Origin: CAZLMW01 sp964560875
GTDB lineage: Bacteria; Myxococcota_A; UBA9042
DNA length: 64,000 nucleotides
NCBI GenBank assembly: GCA_964560875.1
Contig: CAZLMW010000031.1
Location: 1-64,000 of the forward strand
Direction: 5' to 3'
The notes below the pieces were generated by a model, which was given only the letters and a program-made list of their open reading frames with translations, was not told where the DNA came from and ran no database searches. Below are positions 34,990 through 44,791 of the stretch, in pieces. Each line of letters opens with the position of its first letter. Within the stretch, counting starts at the first letter, position 1. Made by a program: the position numbers and the translations under genes.

Positions 34990-37900
34990 GTGCAAATAAC
35001 GTTGCGCGGCGGGCGCGCCGAGCCGTCCTGGAGTGCTGCTGCCCTGTTGATGTGCGCGGCGCTGGCTTGCGGCTGCGGCGACGACAAAGAGACCGATTCG
35101 CCACCCGAGGTCACCGTCAGCACGGTCGACAGCGGCTTTGTGCTCGAGGATCACGGGCTGTCGTTCAACAACTTCGCGGGGTACGTCGAGACCGCCCTGT
35201 ACAACTCCAGCGCCGCGCGCCGCATGTTTGGCGACGGCGTTTGCAAGACGATCAAGAACGGCAAGTGCCGGCTGGTCAAGGAAGCCAAGCTCTTCGCCGG
35301 CCAGGTCAATACGTCGACGCAGGGTGGGCTGTGCGAGGGGTTCGCGGTGCTGTCTGCGCTGCATTTCGAGGGCAAATCGGGGCTCGACAAGCTCGGCATC
35401 AAGGGGCCGCTGTTTCACGTCGACCGGGACCTGCGACCGATAATCGACGCGGAGATCGCCTATTGGTTTGGCACGCAGCGCCTCGACGCGGTCAACGCCG
35501 CGACCAAGCAGTTGTCCGCCAACCAGGTCGTGGAGACGCTCGGCAAGGCGTTTGAGAAGAACAAGGCAAGCGGCGGCAAAGAGGGCGGCACGTTTCGGAT
35601 CGGCATCGTCAAGCGCGACGCCAAGGGCAAGGCCAAAGGCGGCCACGCGGTGATGCCGTACGCGGTCGAAGAGTACGAGCCCAAGAAGTGGCGCATCCAC
35701 GTCTACGACAGCAACCACCCGGGGCAGAAGCGGTCGATCGAAGTCGACGCTGAAAAGGACACGTGGAGCTTCCAGGCGTCGATCAACCCGGCGGAAGAAG
35801 AGAGCATCTACACCGGCGGCCCTGGTGCGAAAAACCGCATGTACCTCGTGTCCAATGACGTGCGGGTCGGTCAGCAGCCGTGTTCCTTCTGCAAAGGCGG
35901 CAAGGGTGCGTCGACGCAAATCACGTCCTTTGGCTCGGTGACGGCGTCGGTGCAAGACGACAAGGGCAACGTCCTCGACTCCGGCGACGAGGGGGACGGG
36001 GCCAAACCTGGCATCGAAGGCGGGACTGTCCAGCCGACATTCTCGCGCAAGCTCTACGGGGACGACGCGCCGATCATCTATCGCATCCCGGCTGCCGTGT
36101 CGTTTCGTCTGCTGGCCAAAGCCACGAAGGTCGATTCGGGCGGTTCGGACGTGATGGATCTGCTGGCGCTACGGCCCGGTGGCGGCTTCGCGTTCGTGCA
36201 CGGCAAGGGCCTCGGCGGCACCCACGAGCTGGGGCTGACGACCGCCGGTGACGCCGACTACAAGACCACGACAACCAACATCGGACCGTTTGGGCGCGGG
36301 CGGTACATCGCGGACGGTCGCCAGGTGACGGCAAGCCTCGAGCTGCCCGGCGCAGACACCGCCAACAAAGACGGAAAAGGCGAAAAAGGCGGAACATGGG
36401 GACTGCGCGTCAACGCCGATAATGGCCGAGCACGGCTAACAGCAAAGCAGGAAGGTTCCGTCGTCGCGCGCGTCGGTGTGGAAGACAGCGCGGGCTCTGA
36501 GAAGGTCTTCACCGCCCGCATCCAGCTGACAGCGCAGGGCAGCGCGACGTTCAAGACCGACCAGTGGCAGCCCGGCAAGGACATGCCCGTCGATTTCGAT
36601 ACCGATGGCGACGGCACCGTTGACCTGACCCTTGCCGTGACGCCCTGCGACCAGGACCCGCTCTGCCAGCCGCACAAGGGCGACGGCGATATCGTGCCCG
36701 ACGACGAGGACAACTGCCCGAGCGCCAACAACGTCGACCAGACCGACACCGATGGCGACGGAAAGGGCGATGCATGCGACGACGACGCCGACGGGGATGG
36801 CGTGCCGGCCAACCTCGACTGCGACGACCTCGACAAGACGGTCACGAGTGGCTGCGGCGGCAAGGACACCTGCAAGACTGACGCCGATTGTCCCAAGGCA
36901 ACCGGCTGCTGGGTGCCCAACTGCGAGGCGTCCGGGTCGTGCGTGTCCAAGCCGGCCCAAGACGGTGCTGCGTGTGATGATGGCGACGCGTGCACGGCCA
37001 AGACGTCGTGCTCCGACGGCGGTTGCGGGGCCGGCGTGGCGGTCGACTGCGACGACGCCAACCCGTGTACGTCCGACGGCTGCGACAAGGCGAAGGGGTG
37101 CGTGCACCTGGCCGTGTTGGCCGTGTGCGACGACGGAGATGTGTGCACCGCTGCCGACCGTTGCGAAAGCGGCGTCTGCAAAGGCGGGTCCAAGACCCAC
37201 TGCGACGACGCCAACGCGTGCACCGACGATGCGTGTGACAGCAGCAAAGGCTGCGTATTCGCCACAAACGGCAAGGCCTGCGACGACAGCAACGCGTGTA
37301 CAAAGGGCGACACGTGCAAGCAATCGGGCTGCATCGCTGGCGGGCTCGTGACGTGCGACGACGGCAACCCGTGCACGGTCAACTGGTGCGTCCCCAAGTC
37401 GGGCTGCGCCAAACAAGGCAAACCCGAAGCGTGCAGCGACGGCGACGTCTGCACCTACGGTGACCTGTGCAAAGCCGGGGTGTGCACGCCTGGCGCGACG
37501 CTTGTGTGCGACGACGGCAACGCTTGTACGACCAACGGCTGCGACAAGACCAAGGGCTGCCTCGCCATGGCCCAGGCGGCGACGTGCACCGACAACAATG
37601 CGTGCAGCAAGGGCGATAGCTGCGCGTCGGGCGTGTGCAAAGCCGGTCCCGCGCTCGACTGCGATGACAGCAACGCGTGCACCCAGGACGCTTGCGACGC
37701 CAAGAAGGGCTGTACGAATACGGCGACCACCGCCGCGTGCGATGACGGCAACCCGTGCACAGAAAAGGACGTCTGCAAGGCCGGCAGCTGCGTCGGCGCC
37801 GCCAAGACGTGCCAGGCGACCGAGGTTTGCTCCACCTTCAAGGCGACCGCTGGCCAGTGCATCAGCATGTGCGTGTCCGGCAAGAAGGAGGTCTTTGAGT

Positions 37901-38769
37901 CCGACGTCGACTGCGGCGGCGGGTGCGGGCCGACATGTGGTGCCGGCAAGAAGTGCAACAACGACTTCGACTGCGCGACCGCCAAGTGCCTGCCCACGAA
38001 GATCTGTGCGACGCCCAAGACGTTCACCGTCACCACGACAGCCGACACCGGCGCTGGCTCGTTGCGCGAAGCCTGGGCAAAGGCCAACGCGTCGGACACC
38101 CACGACATCATCGCGTTCAAGATCGGCACCGGCGCGGTCACCATCAAGCTCAACACCAAGCTCGGGGACGCCAAGAAGCCGGTCACCGTCGACGGAACGA
38201 CGCAGCCCGGATACACAAGCGCCAACCTGGTCACGATCGACGTCAGCAACCAAGCGGAGGGCTTCACCAGCGGCAAGCCTATGGTGCTCAAGGCGCTCAC
38301 CATCGCCAACGTGAGCAACTACGCGGTCACGAGCGGTGGCGCCCGTTCCAGGTTCGAAAGCCTCGACGTCTCCTGGACAGCGGGCAAACCGGCCAAGGGG
38401 CTGGGCCTGTTGGTCTTTGGCGGCAGCGACGTGAGGATCACAGGCTGCATCGCGAAAAACCGCGTCGAGGGCGCACAGCTCAAGGGCAGCACCAGGGCGA
38501 CAGTCAGCTGCTCGACTTTCGCCGGCAACACCACCGGCATCACCGCAGACAACCTCATCGCCAGCGGCGCTTTGACGATCAACAGCTGCCGCATCGCTGG
38601 CAACACGACCGGCATCAAGGGGCCCAAGACGGCGCCGAAGGTGCTCGCTATCGGAAACGACTGGGGCGACGCGTCCGGCAGCAAGTCCGACGGCGGAAAG
38701 GGCGACTCCTTCTCCGGCCAGGTCGATGCTTCCAAGCCGCTCGCTGCCAAGCCGGGCTGCGCTCCTTGA
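34990..38769 (+). CDS. lipoprotein with papain-like, TSP3, Cys-rich and beta-helix regions
   Basis: A protein of about 1,259 residues. The frame is open from 34843, but a GTG at 34990 gives a plausible lipoprotein signal (MQITLRGGRAEPSW to lipobox LAC); TTG at 35002 is an alternative and no clear SD is visible. Residues about 45-310 resemble a papain-fold peptidase: QGGLCEGFAVLSALHF with Cys115, GGHAVMPYAV with a His near 219 and VYDSNHPG with an Asn near 241. TSP3-like calcium repeats (DTDGDGKGDACDDDADGDG) follow at about 565-615, then Cys modules to about 1005, and a C-terminal beta-helix starting GAGSLREAWAKAN. A secreted, self-anchored peptidase is inferred. Confidence 0.8.
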   Translation: MQITLRGGRAEPSWSAAALLMCAALACGCGDDKETDSPPEVTVSTVDSGFVLEDHGLSFNNFAGYVETALYNSSAARRMFGDGVCKTIKNGKCRLVKEAKLFAGQVNTSTQGGLCEGFAVLSALHFEGKSGLDKLGIKGPLFHVDRDLRPIIDAEIAYWFGTQRLDAVNAATKQLSANQVVETLGKAFEKNKASGGKEGGTFRIGIVKRDAKGKAKGGHAVMPYAVEEYEPKKWRIHVYDSNHPGQKRSIEVDAEKDTWSFQASINPAEEESIYTGGPGAKNRMYLVSNDVRVGQQPCSFCKGGKGASTQITSFGSVTASVQDDKGNVLDSGDEGDGAKPGIEGGTVQPTFSRKLYGDDAPIIYRIPAAVSFRLLAKATKVDSGGSDVMDLLALRPGGGFAFVHGKGLGGTHELGLTTAGDADYKTTTTNIGPFGRGRYIADGRQVTASLELPGADTANKDGKGEKGGTWGLRVNADNGRARLTAKQEGSVVARVGVEDSAGSEKVFTARIQLTAQGSATFKTDQWQPGKDMPVDFDTDGDGTVDLTLAVTPCDQDPLCQPHKGDGDIVPDDEDNCPSANNVDQTDTDGDGKGDACDDDADGDGVPANLDCDDLDKTVTSGCGGKDTCKTDADCPKATGCWVPNCEASGSCVSKPAQDGAACDDGDACTAKTSCSDGGCGAGVAVDCDDANPCTSDGCDKAKGCVHLAVLAVCDDGDVCTAADRCESGVCKGGSKTHCDDANACTDDACDSSKGCVFATNGKACDDSNACTKGDTCKQSGCIAGGLVTCDDGNPCTVNWCVPKSGCAKQGKPEACSDGDVCTYGDLCKAGVCTPGATLVCDDGNACTTNGCDKTKGCLAMAQAATCTDNNACSKGDSCASGVCKAGPALDCDDSNACTQDACDAKKGCTNTATTAACDDGNPCTEKDVCKAGSCVGAAKTCQATEVCSTFKATAGQCISMCVSGKKEVFESDVDCGGGCGPTCGAGKKCNNDFDCATAKCLPTKICATPKTFTVTTTADTGAGSLREAWAKANASDTHDIIAFKIGTGAVTIKLNTKLGDAKKPVTVDGTTQPGYTSANLVTIDVSNQAEGFTSGKPMVLKALTIANVSNYAVTSGGARSRFESLDVSWTAGKPAKGLGLLVFGGSDVRITGCIAKNRVEGAQLKGSTRATVSCSTFAGNTTGITADNLIASGALTINSCRIAGNTTGIKGPKTAPKVLAIGNDWGDASGSKSDGGKGDSFSGQVDASKPLAAKPGCAP

Positions 38770-38830
38770 TCTGGCTCACGACACCTTGCGCGCCGATCCG
38801 CGGCGGGCAGATCCACCGTCGAAGTTCGCG

Positions 38831-38854
38831 AGTTCACGCCATTGGGGGTGAACT
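38831..38854. promoter_or_regulatory. 24-bp palindrome, candidate operator
   Basis: Arms agttcacgcc and ggggtgaact are complementary except for one position and are separated by attg. The site lies 65 bp before the ATG of the lipoprotein pair 38919-40588 and just before a ttacttcac stretch, as expected for a dimeric repressor or activator site. Confidence 0.45.
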
Positions 38855-38918
38855 TACTTCACAACCCGTTACAACATGCTACCAAAGACGGGCCTTTCCG
38901 CACCCATGGAGCCTGAGA

Positions 38919-39938
38919 ATGCATCGACCGCCTGCCCTGATCATAGGCGCACTTGTCGCCTCATTGGGCCTGATTACAGCGTGTAGTGATGAACCCAGCG
39001 GCGACGCGAAGGACGACACGACCGAATCCGCGCCCGAATTCAACTACATCCCCGACTACAGCAATGCGTGTCTGCCCCAGACGACGGCGGATATCGCCCA
39101 AGCGTTGACCGAAGTGGCCGCGCAGACCAATGGTGATGTCTTTCTTGCGGCGACGCACCTCGAAGTCTGCAGCGACCATATGACCAGCAAATGCGCCCCA
39201 TGTTCCTGGGATCCCGAAAAGGACGAATACAACGCGCTCGGTCATCTCCTCGGCGAATTTGGCACCTGGGGACACGCTTTTTATAAGACCGGATTGGCCG
39301 ATCAAAAGGTCGACACCAAGGCGCTTGAAAAACATGTCAGCCAAGCGTTGTCGTACCCGTGGCGACAGCTCACGGTGCACGGCAAGGCGGGGGATGCGAC
39401 GACGATTCGGCTCTCGCCAACGCAGGCGTCGACGTGCGAGTTGGCCCACCAAGGCGGCGGCGCACCTTGCAAGGGTGCTACCCACTACTTCACCACCGAA
39501 GGTCTCGACAAAACGTGCAAGGCATTCCGCGACACCGTGCCAGGCAAGATCGCGGTCGAAAAAGATGCATCCGGCGCCGTCACGAAAGCGACCGTTGAGA
39601 GCACTGGGCCTGGCAAGGGCAAGTTTGGATTCCAGGTGCCCCTCATCACGCCGCTGCCGCCGACGAGCGCGTTCGAATCGACCGGCACGCTGCAGGCGTT
39701 CATCAACCGCACGCCCAGTATCACGATGCAGGTCTCGGCTCCCCAGGTGAGCGTTTCAACGGCCTCCGACGGAACTCTGTGCGGTCGCCTGACAGGCAAG
39801 ATCGCGCCGTCCGTTTTCCAGGGGCTCGCCAAAGATAAGGCCGCCTTGGTCGACTACACCGACGACACCGGATTCATCCCGGTGATCCTCACCATGCAAC
39901 TACGCGCGGTCAGCGTGTCAAAGGCGGGCAACCCATGA
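38919..39938 (+). CDS. predicted lipoprotein of unknown function
   Basis: A 339-residue protein starting at ATG 38919 with ggag 7 nt upstream. The signal MHRPPALIIGALVASLGLITAC has the lipobox ITAC. The mature part begins with an acidic linker (SDEPSGDAKDDTTESAPEF). It contains CAPC (residues near 95) and pairs of spaced cysteines, then a beta-rich C-half (GKFGFQVPLITPLPPTSAF and ITMQVSAPQVSVSTAS). No family was recognised. Its stop overlaps the next gene's start (ATGA), so both probably work together. Confidence 0.8.
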   Translation: MHRPPALIIGALVASLGLITACSDEPSGDAKDDTTESAPEFNYIPDYSNACLPQTTADIAQALTEVAAQTNGDVFLAATHLEVCSDHMTSKCAPCSWDPEKDEYNALGHLLGEFGTWGHAFYKTGLADQKVDTKALEKHVSQALSYPWRQLTVHGKAGDATTIRLSPTQASTCELAHQGGGAPCKGATHYFTTEGLDKTCKAFRDTVPGKIAVEKDASGAVTKATVESTGPGKGKFGFQVPLITPLPPTSAFESTGTLQAFINRTPSITMQVSAPQVSVSTASDGTLCGRLTGKIAPSVFQGLAKDKAALVDYTDDTGFIPVILTMQLRAVSVSKAGNP

Positions 39939-40588
39939 AGCGTCTCATCTCGATGTTGTGCATCTTCGTCTTTTGCTCTGGCTTCCTCGGCTTCTGCAAC
40001 AAAGACAAGACTCAAGACAACGACCCGAACATCACGGTCTCGGGCAAAACGCATAAAGGCAAGTGCCGCCGCGATGGCAACAAGTACCCCACGTTCCCCG
40101 GCGAGTGTCCCAAGGAGATCGAGCCGGTCGTGATGATCGACAAGACCCGCTGCGCCGAACTCAACCCCAAGGCGTCAGATTATCCCTACCACGGCGCCAA
40201 GACCGCGTTGTTCAAGCCCGGCGAGACCGTGCAGTTGAATTGTCCGAGTAGAGGCATCTGGCGCGACGTGCGTTGGGCGAAAGCAAAACGTGTTCACCTG
40301 CGCGAGAAGAAGTGCCCCGCCAATCAATCCGACAAGATTTGGGTGCTCGACCACGAGGCGATCGCCGACACGGCGTGGAACAAGATCGAGGACACCGAAA
40401 GCCCGGGGGGTTGGACGTTCAAGATTCCCGCCGGTGTGACCAATGCGAAATGTGCCGGTCTGGATGGCGGCCCCAAAGCCGAAGCGGTTATCCTCGAAGT
40501 TGGGTGTTGGTTGGCCACGGTGAATAACTCGGACGGCGGTGAGGATTCATATCCGCGGACACGTTCGACGATCGTGCTGTGCGAGTGA
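39935..40588 (+). CDS. small exported Cys-containing protein, probable lipoprotein
   Basis: A 217-residue protein coupled by a 4-bp overlap to the preceding lipoprotein gene. The N-terminus MKRLISMLCIFVFCSGFLGFC is a signal peptide, but the residues before its last Cys (LGFC) fit the lipobox only weakly, so ordinary secretion is possible. The rest holds about seven cysteines (KGKCRRDGNKYPTFPGEC, LNCPSRGIW, KKCPANQ, AKCAGLDGG, GCWLA) and a predicted beta fold. Unknown function. Confidence 0.75.
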   Translation: MKRLISMLCIFVFCSGFLGFCNKDKTQDNDPNITVSGKTHKGKCRRDGNKYPTFPGECPKEIEPVVMIDKTRCAELNPKASDYPYHGAKTALFKPGETVQLNCPSRGIWRDVRWAKAKRVHLREKKCPANQSDKIWVLDHEAIADTAWNKIEDTESPGGWTFKIPAGVTNAKCAGLDGGPKAEAVILEVGCWLATVNNSDGGEDSYPRTRSTIVLCE

Positions 40589-40717
40589 CGCTTTCCCCAA
40601 CGCTCCTAACACATGTAGTTGTGCATCCTCAGCGGCTGCTGATATGCGCCACCTCCCTTCGCGCTTACCGCCGTCCGGCGCTGCCCGGCGACCGACGCTT
40701 GCGCGAGACACCCATCA

Positions 40718-42976
40718 CTACGGCGCCAGCGGCAGCGGTTTGGTCGACGCGCCAAGGCGGTTGATCAAGAACGCGTATTCGCCGGCTTCATCGGCCAGGT
40801 TCTCGTAGCGACCGGACGCGCCGCCGTGCCCGGCTTCCATCTTGGTCTTCAGCAACACGAGCCCACCCTTGGCCTTATGCCGCAGCCGGGCGACCCACTT
40901 GGCGGGCTCCCAGTAGTGCACGCGCGGGTCGTTGAGCCCGGCCGTCACGAAGAGATCGGGATAACGAACCGCGCGCACGTTGTCGTAGGGCGAATAGGCG
41001 CGGATCACGTCGAAAAACCGCTTCTTGTTGGGGTTGCCCCACTCTTCCCACTCGACCACGGTCAGCGGCAGCTTGGCGTCCATCATCGTGTTGAGCACGT
41101 CGACGAAAGGCACATTGGCGATCGCGGCGCCGAAGCGCTCCGGATAGGCGTTGATCGTCGCCCCAACCATCAGTCCGCCGGCGCTTCCGCCCTGCAATCC
41201 GAGCTTGCTGGCGGTGGTCCAGCCCTCATCGGCGAGCATCTTGGCCACCGCGGCGACGTCTTCGAACGTGTTGCGCTTGTGCTCGAGCTTGCCGTCTTGC
41301 TTCCACTTGCGACCGAGCACCGACCCGCCCCGCGCATGGGCGATCGCCACCACAAACCCGCGCTCCAGCAGCGCGATGCGTTCGCGGTCAAAACGCGGCT
41401 CGTAGCTGTATCCGTAGGCCGCATAAGCCTTGAGGTGGCACGGATGCTTGCCGCCTTTTTTCACGTCGCGCCGCCGCACGATCGACACTGGGACCTTCAC
41501 GCCGTCGTGGGACGTCGCCCACAGCCTCTCGGTCACGTAGCGGCTGGCGTCGTATCCGCCGCGCACCGGTTTGACCTTGAGGATCTTCCGCGTGCGTTTT
41601 CTCATGTCGTAGTCGAGCACCGTTTGCGGCGTCTTCATCGACGTGTAGGACAGCCGTAGCGTCGTGGTGTTGTAGTCGCGGTTGTCCTTCAAACCGACGG
41701 TGTGCACCGGCTCCTCGAACTTGATGGTGTGTTCGTCGTCGACTTTATTCGCGCCCTTCTCGCCGCCCTTCTTGCCGCCCCTTGTCGCGCCGGCCATGAC
41801 GCGCACCCGAATGCGCCGTTGTCCGTCCTTGCGCTCGCGCAGCACGAGGAAGTCCCGAAACGACCCCACACCCTCCAGTAAGACCCCGTCGCGGCCCGGC
41901 ACAACGACCTTCCAATGCGCGACTGAAGGCTTGTCGAGCGGCGCGCGCATAAGCTTGAAGTCGATCGCGCCGTCGTTGGTCTTGATGTACCAGTGCTCGC
42001 CGTGGTGCACGGCGCTGTACTCGATGCCCTGGCGTCTCTTGGCGAGCAGGCGGGCCTTCGAACGTGGCTTGTCGGCGTCGACGAAGCGGATCTCGGAGGT
42101 GATCGCCGACTCCATCAGCGCGGTGACGAACCGCCCCGACCGCGACTTGCCCAGGTAGAGGTGAAAGCGCTCGTCGTCCTCCTGGTGCAGCGTCACGTCT
42201 TTGCTGGCGGGTTCGCCGAGCACGTGTCGTCGCCACCGGTAGGGCCGATGCGCGTTGTCGGGCGTGGTGTAGAAGAGCGTCGCGTTGTCGTTGCCCCACT
42301 CGACGCCGTAATAAACGCCGGGGACGCGGTCGCCCAGGTCCTTGCCGGTGGCCAAGTCGCGCACCCTGAGCTCGAAGATCTCGCTGCCGTCAAAATCGAC
42401 CGAGTACGCCAGCAGCTTGTGATTCTCGCTGACCTCCAGGCCGCCGAGCGCGACGTGTTTGTGCCCCTTGGCGAGCGCGTTGACGTCGAGCAGCACCTGT
42501 TCGGGCCCACCCGCGGCGGGTTTTCGGCAGTAGATCCGATAGGCGCGGCCCTTTTCGGTGCGGTCGTAGTACAGCCATGGGCCTTTGCGCCACGGCACAT
42601 CGGCGTCGTCCTCTTGCAGGCGCGCGATGAACTCTGCATAGAGCGCCTTTTTCAGCGGCGCGTGGGCCTTTTCCCAGGCGGCGGTGTGGCGGTTTTCGGC
42701 CTCGAGATAGGCGCGCACCTTCGGGTCTTTCTTGGACCGCAGCCAGTGGTACGGATCGGGGATGGCGACGCCGTGGTACGTGTTGACGTGCTCGCCGCGG
42801 CGGGCGATCGGCGCCTTGTTCTCGGTCGGCGCGTCGCCCGCCGCCGTTTTTTTCGTGGACGGCTTGGTCACGGATTGCCCCCCTTTGGTCGCGGCCGCAC
42901 AGCCGGCGCAAAGCGCGATGATGAGCATCAGGAGCACGGCGCCAGCGGCCCGCGTCACGGTAGCGAAGTCAGACAT
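40718..42976 (-). CDS. opdB: oligopeptidase B-like serine peptidase (S9A), lipoprotein
   Basis: A 752-residue prolyl-oligopeptidase-family enzyme. The ATG at 42976 gives the signal AVLLMLIIALCAGC (lipobox CAGC). The N-terminal propeller starts at IPDPYHWLRSKKDPKVRAYLEAEN, and YLGKSRSGRFVTAL is also typical of oligopeptidase B. The catalytic Ser sits in GLQGGSAGGLM (about residue 597), the Asp in GLNDPRVHYWEPAKW and the His in MEAGHGGASGRY. It should cleave short peptides after basic residues in the periplasm or at the surface; most bacterial relatives are cytoplasmic or have cleaved signals, so the lipid anchor is noteworthy. Convergent with the small protein gene; 129 bp between them hold no feature. 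Confidence 0.92.
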   Translation of the reverse strand: MSDFATVTRAAGAVLLMLIIALCAGCAAATKGGQSVTKPSTKKTAAGDAPTENKAPIARRGEHVNTYHGVAIPDPYHWLRSKKDPKVRAYLEAENRHTAAWEKAHAPLKKALYAEFIARLQEDDADVPWRKGPWLYYDRTEKGRAYRIYCRKPAAGGPEQVLLDVNALAKGHKHVALGGLEVSENHKLLAYSVDFDGSEIFELRVRDLATGKDLGDRVPGVYYGVEWGNDNATLFYTTPDNAHRPYRWRRHVLGEPASKDVTLHQEDDERFHLYLGKSRSGRFVTALMESAITSEIRFVDADKPRSKARLLAKRRQGIEYSAVHHGEHWYIKTNDGAIDFKLMRAPLDKPSVAHWKVVVPGRDGVLLEGVGSFRDFLVLRERKDGQRRIRVRVMAGATRGGKKGGEKGANKVDDEHTIKFEEPVHTVGLKDNRDYNTTTLRLSYTSMKTPQTVLDYDMRKRTRKILKVKPVRGGYDASRYVTERLWATSHDGVKVPVSIVRRRDVKKGGKHPCHLKAYAAYGYSYEPRFDRERIALLERGFVVAIAHARGGSVLGRKWKQDGKLEHKRNTFEDVAAVAKMLADEGWTTASKLGLQGGSAGGLMVGATINAYPERFGAAIANVPFVDVLNTMMDAKLPLTVVEWEEWGNPNKKRFFDVIRAYSPYDNVRAVRYPDLFVTAGLNDPRVHYWEPAKWVARLRHKAKGGLVLLKTKMEAGHGGASGRYENLADEAGEYAFLINRLGASTKPLPLAP

Positions 42977-43090
42977 GCCGCGACCGTAGTCGGACGCGGC
43001 CGAACCGACAACGGTGGGCGATCGCTTTCCCGCACCCCGAATCAAACTGCGACGTGACAACTACGCCGGGACAAAATATACCGGCGCGCC

Positions 43091-44680
43091 ATGGACCCCG
43101 CCGCGCTGCCCGTAGATCCCTCCGCCGGATGGCTTTCCCAAGCCGTCCTCATGTGGATGTTCGGCGTCACGATCGGCGGCTGGTATCTGCTCACGCGCCG
43201 CTATGCGGGCCAAAAACTCCGCTCGTCCAGCTTCGCGATCTCGCTGCGGGAGCGGGAAGAGCAACCGGCCCTGGTGATCATCCTCATCGCGGCGTCAGTC
43301 TGCGGCCTGGTCGTCTACGCCGCCGCCCTGACAGGCGACGAAGCGTCCAACCTCGAGCCGAATTTCTGGACCAATTGGTACCTCGCGTGGGAGTCGCGCA
43401 GCAGCCCGCCGCTGTTCCGGTTTCTGATCCACGGCCTCGCTCTCATCGCCGAAGAACGCGTCCTGATGCGCCTGCCATCGCTGGCCTGCGGTCTCGCTTC
43501 GCTTTGGTACCTGTACATCTTGCTGCGCCGCCGCACCTCCGCGCCCAACGCCCACTGGATGCTCGGCATGGTCGCCAGCTCCGCGCTGTTCGTCGGCTAC
43601 GCGACCCAACAGAAGGCCTACACCCCCTGGCTGCTGCTGCTGCTCATGGTCCACCGCTGCTTCGCTTCGGCCATGCGCGGCCGTCGTACGATGTGGGCGC
43701 GGTTTTCGGTGCTCGCCACGCTGAGCGTGCTGACCCACTACCTGTCGGTCGGGTGGCTGCTCGGTTACGCGTTTTGGGTCTGGCAGTTCTCGCGCCGCGA
43801 CGTGCGCGACGTGGCCCTGGCGCTGCTGCCCGCTGCGCTCGCGGTCCTGCCGATGCTGTGGCCGATCCTGGCCGTCAACGAACCCGTCTCGGAAGGGCCC
43901 GGGGTGCGCTTGCTCGGCGACTGGCTGAGGGACTCGATGTCGGCGGCCTTTGTGCCCGGCGGTCTCATCGCGACGATCCTGTTGTTCGTGCCCCGGCCGA
44001 TGGAACACGTTCGCGGCACCCATCACGGTGACGGCGCGCTCAGTTGGGCGATTCTCGGCGGCCTGATCGCCGCGTTTGGGGCGTCCGTCGGCGGTTCATT
44101 GCACGCGCGTTTTCTGATGCCGGTTGTGCCCTTTGCCGCGCTCGCGCTCGCCGGTCGCATGCCGCGTCCAACCCGCGATTGGAGCCGCAATGACCGCGCC
44201 ATGTTGGTGCTCGCCGCGCTAGGTAGTCTGGCGATCGGCACTGCGCGCATCGGTCCGATGTTGGTCGCGCCGTCGATGAACCCGGTCCGAACCGCGCTTG
44301 TCGAGCTCGAAGATGAGCCGCCGCCGAGCCTGCGCCTGGTCTTTCCGCCATGGGCCCTGCACGGCGCGTTGTTCGAAGCGAGCGGCCGGCGCGACCTGCT
44401 CCACAAACCGATGCCCGACGGGGCGTTGCGCTTGTCAGCGAAGGTCGATGGCGCGACCTGGGGCGTGTTGCGGGGCAAGCCGGACACCAAGACCTTCGAC
44501 GCGCTCGTCAAGAAGCATCAGACGGTTGAAATCTGGGCGCTCGCGGGCGGCGACGGCAACACAGACCTGCCGCCGATCAACGCCTGGACGCGCGGCGTCT
44601 GTCATGACGCGGTCGATATCGGCGAGATCCGACCCGCGCTGCCGGGCCCATGGGTGCGCGTTTGGCGATGTGGTCGTTGA
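43091..44680 (+). CDS. GT39-like (ArnT/PMT family) membrane glycosyltransferase
   Basis: A 529-residue polytopic protein with about ten hydrophobic segments, starting at the ATG at 43091. The first large loop has LTGDEASNLEPNFW, the acidic motif that GT-C enzymes use for catalysis, then RFLIHGLALIAEERVLMRLPSLACG, as in ArnT/PMT-type transferases. A soluble C-terminal domain of about 130 residues follows the last helix. It likely moves a sugar from a polyprenyl-phosphate donor to an acceptor on the periplasmic side. Transcribed divergently from opdB across 114 bp. Confidence 0.85.
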   Translation: MDPAALPVDPSAGWLSQAVLMWMFGVTIGGWYLLTRRYAGQKLRSSSFAISLREREEQPALVIILIAASVCGLVVYAAALTGDEASNLEPNFWTNWYLAWESRSSPPLFRFLIHGLALIAEERVLMRLPSLACGLASLWYLYILLRRRTSAPNAHWMLGMVASSALFVGYATQQKAYTPWLLLLLMVHRCFASAMRGRRTMWARFSVLATLSVLTHYLSVGWLLGYAFWVWQFSRRDVRDVALALLPAALAVLPMLWPILAVNEPVSEGPGVRLLGDWLRDSMSAAFVPGGLIATILLFVPRPMEHVRGTHHGDGALSWAILGGLIAAFGASVGGSLHARFLMPVVPFAALALAGRMPRPTRDWSRNDRAMLVLAALGSLAIGTARIGPMLVAPSMNPVRTALVELEDEPPPSLRLVFPPWALHGALFEASGRRDLLHKPMPDGALRLSAKVDGATWGVLRGKPDTKTFDALVKKHQTVEIWALAGGDGNTDLPPINAWTRGVCHDAVDIGEIRPALPGPWVRVWRCGR

Positions 44681-44733
44681 CCCGGCGCTCCTAACTTGGT
44701 CTTCTGCGCGCCCTTTTGCGGCCGACATTGCGG

Positions 44734-44745
44734 CCTACATTCCGA
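44734..44745 (+). promoter_or_regulatory. repeated promoter-like 12-mer (-10 element TACATT)
   Basis: The sequence gcctacattccg occurs here, 47 bp before the kelch-protein start, and again at 53670-53681 just before the giant lipoprotein gene. TACATT fits a TAnnnT -10 box. No matching -35 element is evident, so the call is tentative. Confidence 0.3.
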
Positions 44746-44791
44746 TTCCGACCATCGCGCATTGCCGATGCGCAAGATGTGGAGCTCTCCA

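Noticed and set aside
34642..35955. 437-codon open frame on the minus strand
   Set aside because: Overlaps the papain-like gene and the His-rich lipoprotein start; no recognisable domain or signal.
36436..38253. 605-codon open frame on the minus strand
   Set aside because: Antisense to the Cys-module part of the papain-like lipoprotein; its composition mirrors the Cys repeats and has no start context.
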